From NCBI GenBank assembly GCA_035253685.1, contig DATFBR010000076.1, positions 1 to 6,032 of the forward strand: a stretch of 6,032 bases of DNA, in the 5' to 3' direction. The position numbers and the translations under genes are program-made. The stretch comes from DASRTE01 sp035253685. GTDB taxonomy: Bacteria > Actinomycetota > Actinomycetes > Jiangellales > Jiangellaceae. The notes under the pieces were generated by a model that saw only the letters and a program-made list of their open reading frames with translations, had not been told where the DNA came from and did no database searches. Of the stretch, positions 1-5,547 are shown in pieces (positions within the stretch are counted from its first letter, which is position 1; every line of letters begins with the position of its first letter).

Positions 1-2313
1 GTCCTGCTCGAGCACCTGGCCCAGGCCGCCCGCGAGCGCGGCATCGGCCGGTTCGTGGCCGAGATACTGCCTCACAACCACAAGATGATCACCGTGTTCA
101 GCGAGGCCGGATACACGCTGGCCAGCCGGCTGACCGACGGCATCGTCCACGTCGACTTCGAGATCCGTCCCACCGACGACTCGATCGAGGTCATGACCGC
201 CCGCGAGCACCGGGCGGAGGCACGCTCGATCCAGCGGCTGCTCACGCCGCGCTCCGTAGCGGTGATCGGGGCCAGCCGTTCCCGCGACAAGGTCGGGTAC
301 GCGCTCGTCCGCAACTTGGTAGACGGCGGCTTCACCGGTCCGGTGTACGCGGTCAACCCGGACGCCACGGCGGTCTCGGGCGTTCCGGCCTACCCGAGCA
401 TCCGCGACGTGCCCGGCGAGGTCGACCTCGCCCTGGTCGCGGTGCCGGCCGATGCCGTGACCGACGTGCTGATCGACTGTGCGGCACGAGGGGTCAAGGG
501 GCTCGTGGTCGTGTCCGGGGGCTTCGCCGATACCGGTCCGGAAGGGCGGGAACGACAGGGCGAACTGGTCCGCATCGCCCGGTCGTACGGGATGCGGGTC
601 GTCGGGCCCAACTGCCTGGGAATCGTCAACACCGATCCGGCGTACTCGCTCAACGCGTCGATGGTTCCCGTCTTACCCCTTCCGGGTCGGGTGGGCTTCT
701 TCTCGCAGTCCGGTGCACTGGGTATCGCGATTCTCGAAGCAGTGGCGACCCGCGGTTTCGGTCTGTCGACCTTCGTCTCGGCGGGCAACCGGGCCGACGT
801 ATCGGGAAACGACCTGCTGCAGTACTGGCAGGACGACCCGGCAACCGAGGTCGTGCTGCTCTACATCGAGTCGCTGGGCAACCCGCGGAAGTTCTCGCGC
901 CTGGCTCGCCGGGTCGCGGCCGAGAAGCCGGTGGTGGCGGTGAAGAGCGGGCGGTCCACGCAGGGCGTACCGCTCGGACACACCGTGCGCGCCAGCGACA
1001 CGCCGGTGGCGGCGCTCGATGCCATGTTCCGACAGTCCGGTGTGATCCGCGTGGACACGCTGGCCGAGATGTTCGACGTCGCGCAGGCGCTCGCGCTCCA
1101 GCCGCTGCCGGCGGGCCCGAAGGTGGCGGTGGTCGGGAACTCGGACTCACTGGGACTGCTTGCGGCCGATGCCGCCGCGGCAGCGGGCCTCGATGTCGTC
1201 GGCACGCCGCGCGACCTCGGTCCGAGGGCAACGGCGGGCGACTTCGAGCAGGCGCTGAAACAACTCGTCGAGGACGCCGGCGTCGACTCGGTGGTCGTGG
1301 TCTACGTGCCGACGCTGGAGTCCGGCCGGGCCGAGGAGGTAGCGCGCGTGCTCGCGGCCGTGGCCGCCCCCGGCACGAAGCCGGTGGTGACCACGTTTCT
1401 CGGCAGCGTCGGCGTGCCCGAAGCGCTGCGCCTGCTGGACGACCGCGGGGTCCCGGGCCGCGGCTCGGTACCGTCGTACCCGTCGCCGGAGGAGGCCGCG
1501 CGGGCGCTCGCGCACGTGACGTCCTACGCGCAATGGCGGGTCCGGCCGCGGGGTCGGGTGCCCGACGTCGACGGATGCGACGCCGAAACGGCCCGCGCGC
1601 TGGTCGCCCACGAGCTCGCCGAGAGGCCCGGCGGCGGTTCGCTGGAGGGGCCGGCCTTGTCGACGCTGTTGGCGAGCTACGGCATCACCCTGTTGGAGAT
1701 GGTGCCCGTTGCCAGCGTCGACGAGGCGGTACGGGCGGGCGAACGGCTGGGATGGACCGTCGTGCTCAAGGCGACGGCGGCGCATCTTCGTCACCGCCCC
1801 GACCTCGCTGACGTCTGGCGCAACATCGACACGCCGGACGAGATGCGCGACGCGTGGGCGACCATGTGCCGCACGCTGGTCGATCCCGCCAAGGCGGGGT
1901 GCGTCGTGCAGCCGATGGCACCTCCCGGCGTGCCCGTCACCGTCCGGGCGCAGGAGGACGCACTGTTCGGCCCGGTGGTCTCGTTCGGGGTGTCGGGTGT
2001 GACGACCGAGCTGCTCGGTGACCGCTCCTATCGGATCCCGCCGTTGACCGACGTCGACGCGGCCGCGATGGTGCGGGAGATCAAGGCGGCGCCGCTGCTG
2101 CTGGGTTACCGCGGCGCAGCGATGGTCGACCTGCGGGCGGTCGAGGACCTTCTGCACCGGGTCTCCCGCCTCACCGACGACCTGCCCGAGGTCGCCGATG
2201 TCGAGCTCGGGCCGGTGTTGGTGGGGACGCGGGGCCTCGCGGTCGTCAACGCCTCCGCCCATGTGGCGACGCCGGATCCCCGCTCGACCTGGTACACGAG
2301 GCGGTTGACCTGA
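1..2313 (+). CDS. GNAT acetyltransferase / NDP-forming acyl-CoA synthetase fusion (PatA-like protein acetyltransferase), 5' truncated
   Basis: The frame is open from base 1, so the GTG at 55 is internal and the true start lies upstream; 770 residues are visible. The first ~65 residues are the end of a GNAT domain, with the LPHNHKMITVFSEAGY segment typical of the acetyl-CoA-binding fold. An acyl-CoA synthetase-like region follows: a CoA-binding Rossmann domain from about 238 (PRSVAVIGAS), a ligase domain with VGPNCLGI and FFSQSGALG, a KSGR...GHT segment whose His codon at 979-981 aligns with the phospho-His loop, and a C-terminal ATP-grasp region from about 1580. N-terminal GNAT plus C-terminal synthetase is the order known for Streptomyces PatA, which acylates lysines of acetyl-CoA synthetases. 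The ATP-grasp end is degenerate: the usual DLNP reads ELGP (2203-2214) and HKSDVGG reads HRPDLAD, so the synthetase part may only sense ligand (inference). It heads an operon with the DUF5998 gene. An in-frame TTA codon sits at 673. The family call is firm; the physiological substrate is unknown. Confidence 0.93.
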   Translation, partial: VLLEHLAQAARERGIGRFVAEILPHNHKMITVFSEAGYTLASRLTDGIVHVDFEIRPTDDSIEVMTAREHRAEARSIQRLLTPRSVAVIGASRSRDKVGYALVRNLVDGGFTGPVYAVNPDATAVSGVPAYPSIRDVPGEVDLALVAVPADAVTDVLIDCAARGVKGLVVVSGGFADTGPEGRERQGELVRIARSYGMRVVGPNCLGIVNTDPAYSLNASMVPVLPLPGRVGFFSQSGALGIAILEAVATRGFGLSTFVSAGNRADVSGNDLLQYWQDDPATEVVLLYIESLGNPRKFSRLARRVAAEKPVVAVKSGRSTQGVPLGHTVRASDTPVAALDAMFRQSGVIRVDTLAEMFDVAQALALQPLPAGPKVAVVGNSDSLGLLAADAAAAAGLDVVGTPRDLGPRATAGDFEQALKQLVEDAGVDSVVVVYVPTLESGRAEEVARVLAAVAAPGTKPVVTTFLGSVGVPEALRLLDDRGVPGRGSVPSYPSPEEAARALAHVTSYAQWRVRPRGRVPDVDGCDAETARALVAHELAERPGGGSLEGPALSTLLASYGITLLEMVPVASVDEAVRAGERLGWTVVLKATAAHLRHRPDLADVWRNIDTPDEMRDAWATMCRTLVDPAKAGCVVQPMAPPGVPVTVRAQEDALFGPVVSFGVSGVTTELLGDRSYRIPPLTDVDAAAMVREIKAAPLLLGYRGAAMVDLRAVEDLLHRVSRLTDDLPEVADVELGPVLVGTRGLAVVNASAHVATPDPRSTWYTRRLT

Positions 2314-2335
2314 CCAGCGTGCAAGGATGGAGGAC

Positions 2336-2917
2336 ATGGCGGACACCAGCACCCGTGATGGGCTTCGCCTGGCCATCCAGCAGGCGGGCTATTACCCCAA
2401 CCTGGTTGCGGACACCCTCGAGACCGCACTGGCGGGCGAGCCCGTCCATTCCTATGTCGTACACCACGAACCTCACTTCGACCGTGACGAGCTACGCCGC
2501 CACGTCAGCGTCCTCGTGCTCACGCCGACCCGCCTGGTGGTCGGGCACACCGACGAGTATCCGTCGGACGAGAGTCACCCGCTGCCCTACGCGACGACCT
2601 CCACGGAGGCGGTGCCGCTGGACCGGGTCTCGTCGGTCGTGGTCAGCCGCACGGTGACCTCGCCGGCGTCGTACCGGACCGGCGACCCGCCACGCGAGGT
2701 CGTACTCACCGTGGGCTGGGGAGCGATGAGCCGGGTCGATCTCGAACCGGCCGGGTGCGGCGACCCCGACTGCGAGGCCGACCACGGCTACACCGGTGCG
2801 CTCACCTCCGACGACTTCTCGTTGCGGGTGAGCGAGGCCGCCGACGGGGGCAACCGGGTCGAGGACATGCTCACCTTCGCCCGCACGCTCTCGGCGGCGA
2901 CCGTGCAGGTGCGGTGA
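2336..2917 (+). CDS. DUF5998 family protein
   Basis: This is a soluble protein of about 193 residues matching the actinobacterial DUF5998 family, whose biochemical role is not established. Recognisable conserved stretches are AIQQAGYYPNLVADTLETAL near the N-terminus, VLVLTPTRLVVGHTDEYPSDE, YATTSTEAVPL, LTVGWGAMSRVDLEPAGCGDP, and DFSLRVSEAADG. There is no signal peptide or membrane segment. Cys141, Cys146 and His150 (CGDPDCEADH) form a C-x4-C-x3-H cluster that could bind metal; that is inference. I chose the ATG at 2336 because AAGGA at 2323-2327 lies 8 nt before it. The ATG at 2327 would add three residues but has AAGG immediately against it. The gene starts about 22 bp after the PatA-like gene, and its TGA overlaps the GTG of the phosphodiesterase gene, so co-translation with that enzyme is likely. 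Confidence 0.93.
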   Translation: MADTSTRDGLRLAIQQAGYYPNLVADTLETALAGEPVHSYVVHHEPHFDRDELRRHVSVLVLTPTRLVVGHTDEYPSDESHPLPYATTSTEAVPLDRVSSVVVSRTVTSPASYRTGDPPREVVLTVGWGAMSRVDLEPAGCGDPDCEADHGYTGALTSDDFSLRVSEAADGGNRVEDMLTFARTLSAATVQVR

Positions 2918-4047
2918 GCCTGCCGGGCACGCCGTCCGACACGCTGGTCCTGCCGCGCTACGGCGAGGCGTCGCTGACGGACCTCCTACCGTCTGTACTC
3001 GGCGCACTCGGCGTCTCGGGCGAGCACGACCTGCTCGGACTGCTACCGGCGCAGCGGTACTGCGTACTGCTGGTCGACGGTCTCGGCTGGAACCTGCTGC
3101 GGTCCCACCAGGCGCAGGCGCCGTTCCTGACCTCCCTGCCCGGGCGGGCGATCACCGTGGGCACTCCCACGACGACGGCGACCAGCCTGGTCAGCTTCGG
3201 CACCGGTCTGCCGCCGGGACGCCACGGCGTCCTCGGCTACACGACGCGCCTACCGGGGACGACGGAGCTGCTGAATGCACTCAAGTGGAACCCGTCGGTG
3301 GACCCGGTGGCCTACCAACCGCACCCGACTGTCTTCGAGCGGGCCGACCGCGCCGGCGTGGCGGTCTCGGTGATCGGTCAGCGCCGCTTCCGCACCTCGG
3401 GTCTGACGACGGTCGGGCTACGCGGGCCGGGTTTCCGAGGCGCCGACAGCCTCGGGGAGCGGGTGGCGGCGGCGGCGACAGGCGCCGGACCGGCACCGGC
3501 TCTCGTCTACGTCTACGACGGCGACCTGGACTTCACCGGTCACAAGGCGGGCTGCGCGTCCGCGGCCTGGCGGCACCAGCTGGCCATGGTCGACCGGTTC
3601 GCCGAGGAACTGGACCAGTCGCTGCCGCCCGGCACCGTCCTGGTCGTCACCGCCGACCACGGCATGGTCGACGTCGGACCCGACAGCCGCGTCGACGTCG
3701 ACCAGGTGCCGGCGCTGCGCGAGGGCGTCGCCCTGGTCGGCGGGGAGGCCCGGTTCCGCCACGTCTACGCCGAAACCGGCGCGTCGGCCGACGTGCTCGC
3801 CGCCTGGAGGAGCGTGCTGGGCGGGCGAGCCGATGTGCTCCCGCGCGACGAGGCCATCGCCGCAGGCTGGTTCGGCGCGGTCGAGGCCCGGGTGCTCGAC
3901 CGCATCGGCGATGTGGTCGCCTCTGTCGGCGGTGAGTGTGCCGTGGAGATGCGCAGCGTCTTCCCGGTCGAGGCCACGCTGGTCGGGCTGCACGGTGCGC
4001 TGACCGCCGACGAGATGCTGGTACCACTGCTCGTCTCAGCCCGCTGA
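2914..4047 (+). CDS. Alkaline phosphatase superfamily protein (type I phosphodiesterase / nucleotide pyrophosphatase-like)
   Basis: A 377-residue cytoplasmic-looking hydrolase of the alkaline phosphatase superfamily (type I phosphodiesterase/nucleotide pyrophosphatase branch), expected to cleave a phosphoester or phosphodiester with two metal ions. The metal and nucleophile motifs are all present in order: VLLVDGLG (Asp55), TPTTTATS with the likely nucleophile among Thr86-88, LPPGRHGVLGY (99-109), DLDFTGH (Asp206, His210), VVTADHGM (Asp248, His249) and GLHG (His360) near the C-terminus. No signal peptide is seen, unlike secreted phosphatases. The start is the GTG at 2914, which overlaps the DUF5998 stop as GTGA. 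GCAGG lies 4 nt upstream, and the first residues run straight into the conserved domain. The frame is open further upstream, to 2755, but that part only shadows DUF5998. The substrate is unknown. The overlap suggests it works with DUF5998 (inference). Confidence 0.93.
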   Translation: MSLPGTPSDTLVLPRYGEASLTDLLPSVLGALGVSGEHDLLGLLPAQRYCVLLVDGLGWNLLRSHQAQAPFLTSLPGRAITVGTPTTTATSLVSFGTGLPPGRHGVLGYTTRLPGTTELLNALKWNPSVDPVAYQPHPTVFERADRAGVAVSVIGQRRFRTSGLTTVGLRGPGFRGADSLGERVAAAATGAGPAPALVYVYDGDLDFTGHKAGCASAAWRHQLAMVDRFAEELDQSLPPGTVLVVTADHGMVDVGPDSRVDVDQVPALREGVALVGGEARFRHVYAETGASADVLAAWRSVLGGRADVLPRDEAIAAGWFGAVEARVLDRIGDVVASVGGECAVEMRSVFPVEATLVGLHGALTADEMLVPLLVSAR

Positions 4048-4096
4048 CGTCCGCGTTGCGGCGGCGGCGGCGGTCATGCTGGCCGCGGCGGGAAGC
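4048..4096. other. Convergent intergenic gap, possible weak bidirectional terminator
   Basis: These 49 bp separate the stop codons of the plus-strand phosphodiesterase gene and the minus-strand 157-aa gene. They contain a small hairpin CCGC-GTT-GCGG at 4051-4061, a run of five GCG triplets from 4058, and the palindrome GCCGCGGC. No T-rich tail follows in either direction, so a classical intrinsic terminator is not visible. Termination for two converging transcripts is expected here from the layout, but it is an inference. Confidence 0.3.
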
Positions 4097-4570
4097 TCAG
4101 ACGGTGACCCAGCTGGTCACCAGCGGCGGCCGCCGGCCGGCGAAACGCACGGCGAGGCTGGTCGGTCCCGGCGGCACCGGGGCGGCGCGGAAGCGACCGT
4201 AGTCGTCGGTCTGGACCGTCAGCGAACCGTCGGCATGGCGGACCTCGACCTCTGCGGGCTGTGCACCGACGATCTGGCCGATCAGCCGACGCGCGACCTC
4301 GCCTGTGCGGGCGAGTGGTGCGACGATCTCGATCACGAGTGAGATGGCGCCGGCGGTGAACGTCACCTGCCGGGGCGCGTCCGTGGCGCGCACGGCGGCG
4401 CCGTCGAGGACGGAGTCGGCGACGAGCTCGGCCAGCTCGGCGTCGACGGTGCGCCAGGTGAAGCAGGCCTGGGCCGCCTCGATCAGCGGGCCGGGCACCG
4501 GGTCGGTCTCCTCGAGCACTTCACGCAGCAGCATGAGCAGTTCGCGGTCGGCCGGCTCGAGCTCAGCCAT
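4097..4570 (-). CDS. Hypothetical protein paired with sigma factor, carboxypeptidase-regulatory-like C-terminus
   Basis: A 157-residue acidic soluble protein encoded 2 bp after the sigma gene stop, so almost certainly co-translated with it. The N-terminal third is predicted helical (ELLMLLREVLEE, then PLIEAAQACFTWRTVDAELAELVADS). I recall FTWRTVDAELA as a conserved signature of uncharacterised actinobacterial proteins encoded next to such sigma factors. Residues ~68-157 look beta-rich: QVTFTAGAISLVIEIV, then AEVEVRHADGSLTVQTDDYGRF and VPPGPTSLAVRF, which resemble the transthyretin/carboxypeptidase-regulatory-like fold (DxxGRF followed by a PPGP turn). There is no transmembrane segment, zinc-binding HxxxCxxC anti-sigma motif or signal peptide. 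A role as a soluble regulator or partner of the sigma factor is inferred from position only. The ATG at 4570 is preceded by GGAG about 11 nt upstream inside the sigma gene. Confidence 0.85.
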   Translation of the reverse strand: MAELEPADRELLMLLREVLEETDPVPGPLIEAAQACFTWRTVDAELAELVADSVLDGAAVRATDAPRQVTFTAGAISLVIEIVAPLARTGEVARRLIGQIVGAQPAEVEVRHADGSLTVQTDDYGRFRAAPVPPGPTSLAVRFAGRRPPLVTSWVTV

Positions 4571-4572
4571 CG

Positions 4573-5127
4573 TCAGCCACGCTCCTCGAGGAGGTCCTTG
4601 AGGTGGCTAAGACACCGGCCGCGAGTGGGCCCGATGCTTCCCACCGGGATGTCGAGCGCCAGGGAGATCTCGGTGTAGGAGAGCCCGGGTTCGGCCACGA
4701 CGAGTCGCAACAACGCCTGGCACCGTTCGGACAGTCGGGCGAAGGCCGTCGCCACCCCCGCCCGCTCCTCGTCCACGAGCAGCGCCGCCTCGGGTCCGGG
4801 CCCCGCCGACCCCACCGGGTCGACACCACCGGCGACGTCCTCGTCGGGACGTTCCCGGCGGCCGATACGAAGGACCCGCAGGCACTCGTGGCGGGCCGTG
4901 GTGGACAGCCAGCCGGCGAGGTGTTCGGGATCGCGCAGCTGTCCCAAGTGCTCGACGAGCCGCAACCAGGTGGTCTGGAACACGTCGGCGGAGTCGGCGT
5001 AGGCCAGCCGATGGCCACGCGTGACGGCCCACACCAACCGCGCGTAGCGCTCGACCAGCTGATCCCACGCCCGCTGGTCGCCTCCGGCGGCGTCACGGAG
5101 CAGGTCGCTGGTCGACGGGTCGGCCAC
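4573..5127 (-). CDS. ECF-like sigma-70 family RNA polymerase sigma factor
   Basis: A 184-residue sigma factor with only regions 2 and 4, as in ECF sigma factors. Region 2 spans roughly residues 8-87 (DLLRDAAGGDQRAWDQLVERYARLVWAVTR, then DVFQTTWLRLVEHLGQLRDPEHLAGWLSTTARHE), including the -10-recognising helices. An acidic, Pro/Gly-rich linker (92-118) follows. Region 4 spans about 119-182, with the helix-turn-helix YTEISLALDIPVGSIGPTRGRCLSHL that contacts the -35 element. The start is the GTG at 5127, giving VADPSTSDLL. The frame extends upstream to a GTG at 5235, but that would translate the inverted repeat into an Arg-rich leader. The only SD-like bases before 5127 are GGGG, 1 nt away, so a leaderless or unusual initiation is possible. 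It is co-directional and translationally linked with the downstream 157-aa gene, which may control it. The target regulon cannot be read here. Confidence 0.92.
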   Translation of the reverse strand: MADPSTSDLLRDAAGGDQRAWDQLVERYARLVWAVTRGHRLAYADSADVFQTTWLRLVEHLGQLRDPEHLAGWLSTTARHECLRVLRIGRRERPDEDVAGGVDPVGSAGPGPEAALLVDEERAGVATAFARLSERCQALLRLVVAEPGLSYTEISLALDIPVGSIGPTRGRCLSHLKDLLEERG

Positions 5128-5139
5128 GCCCCGACGATA
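5128..5139 (-). promoter_or_regulatory. Possible -10 element for a leaderless sigma-gene transcript
   Basis: On the minus strand TATCGT (5139-5134) fits TAnnnT and is followed by 6 nt and then the GTG start. That would place a transcription start on or next to the GTG. It would explain the poor Shine-Dalgarno sequence, and leaderless genes are common in actinobacteria. No good -35 hexamer is visible at 16-18 nt spacing, and an ECF-type GGAAC is absent, so this is weak. Confidence 0.2.
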
Positions 5140-5158
5140 CCGGTCAAACCAGGCAGGT

Positions 5159-5171
5159 ACGGCGAAGCCGT
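5159..5171. repeat. Short hairpin upstream of sigma gene
   Basis: ACGGC and GCCGT form a perfect 5-bp stem with a 3-nt loop, 31 bp before the sigma gene GTG and 2 bp from the larger inverted repeat at 5174-5242. No U-tract follows on either strand. It may belong to the same structured leader as the larger repeat, or be chance in GC-rich DNA. Confidence 0.4.
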
Positions 5172-5173
5172 CA

Positions 5174-5242
5174 GTGGCGGGTGCGCGTCCCCGGGCCCGC
5201 TTCGCAGCGACCGCCGCGCAGCGGCGCCGACGCACCCGCCAC
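5174..5242. repeat. Perfect 12-bp inverted repeat with internal hairpins (candidate structured leader or operator)
   Basis: GTGGCGGGTGCG (5174-5185) and CGCACCCGCCAC (5231-5242) are exact reverse complements separated by 45 nt. The enclosed segment holds two further perfect hairpins: CGCT-TCGC-AGCG at 5198-5209 and CGCCGC-GCA-GCGGCG at 5212-5226, plus the palindrome CGGGCCCG (5192-5199). Folded as RNA this gives a closing stem with a multiloop. It lies about 46 bp upstream of the sigma gene start and about 32 bp after the stop of the possible small ORF. It could be a leader structure, a 3' terminator-like structure of the upstream transcript (no U-tract is seen), or a DNA operator. The repeat itself is certain; its function is not. 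Confidence 0.6.
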
Positions 5243-5274
5243 CCCCCGTGATCGCAGACCTCATGGCCGGCCCC

Positions 5275-5433
5275 CTACTGCGGACGGACGAGGACTCGCC
5301 GCCCTCGCCGCCGTCGCCGAACCGCGAGAATCTGGACGACGCGGTCCCGACGATGGGCCCGCTCACGGTCGGAGAAGTCCACCGCTTCGGTGGCGGCGTC
5401 GGCGAGCACGGAACGTCGCGGAGACGCCACCAT
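5275..5433 (-). CDS. Possible small basic protein (51-52 aa), unrecognised
   Basis: A short minus-strand frame runs from ATG at 5433 (or GTG at 5430) to TAG at 5275 in the gap between sepH and the sigma gene. GGAGG at 5440-5436 lies 2 nt before the ATG but 5 nt before the GTG, so the GTG start (51 residues) fits better. The product begins VASPRRSVLADAATEAVDFS, continues with a charged helix-like stretch (DRERAHRRDRVVQILAV) and ends in an Arg cluster (RRRRRGRR) before VLVRPQ. About 75% of third codon positions are G or C, lower than the neighbouring genes but still biased. I do not recognise a family. In favour are the SD sequence, the position in an otherwise empty gap, and the same strand as both neighbours. 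Against are the short length and the repetitive CGG/CGA codons. It might bind nucleic acid, given its charge (inference only). Confidence 0.4.
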   Translation of the reverse strand: MVASPRRSVLADAATEAVDFSDRERAHRRDRVVQILAVRRRRRGRRVLVRPQ

Positions 5434-5477
5434 GACCTCCGATGTCGGGACCTGCGGCGGACGGCTGGCCGACCGCG

Positions 5478-5520
5478 GGATGCGTGCGCATCCACCCGTA
5501 GAGAGCGGGCAGCAAGCCCG
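5478..5520 (-). terminator. Tandem hairpins downstream of sepH, possible terminator
   Basis: Two perfect stems follow the sepH stop on the minus strand. CGGGC-TTGCT-GCCCG (5520-5506) begins 27 nt after the stop, and the near-palindrome GGATGCG-CA-CGCATCC (5493-5478) follows about 12 nt later. Neither has a U-run, which is common for actinobacterial 3' hairpins but makes the call uncertain. They could end the sepH transcript before the small ORF and sigma gene. Confidence 0.4.
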
Positions 5521-5547
5521 GTGATACGCGCGGCAGGGTGCGATTCG

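Noticed and set aside
55..57. GTG at 55 as the start of the first gene
   Set aside because: The frame stays open to base 1, and the residues before it (LLEHLAQAARERGIGRF) continue the GNAT fold, so the start is outside the window.
1147..2376. 409-codon minus-strand open frame antisense to the PatA-like gene
   Set aside because: The product is Arg/His/Gly-rich with no domain, and the opposite strand has clear conserved synthetase motifs throughout.
4058..4073. (GCG)5 run as a meaningful microsatellite
   Set aside because: It is short and sits in a GC-rich convergent gap; nothing shows more than composition bias.
5174..5190. GCCACTG on the minus strand near the inverted repeat, reminiscent of a cobalamin riboswitch
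   Set aside because: The rest of the B12-box consensus and the required surrounding stems are not found; the heptamer arises from the repeat arm.
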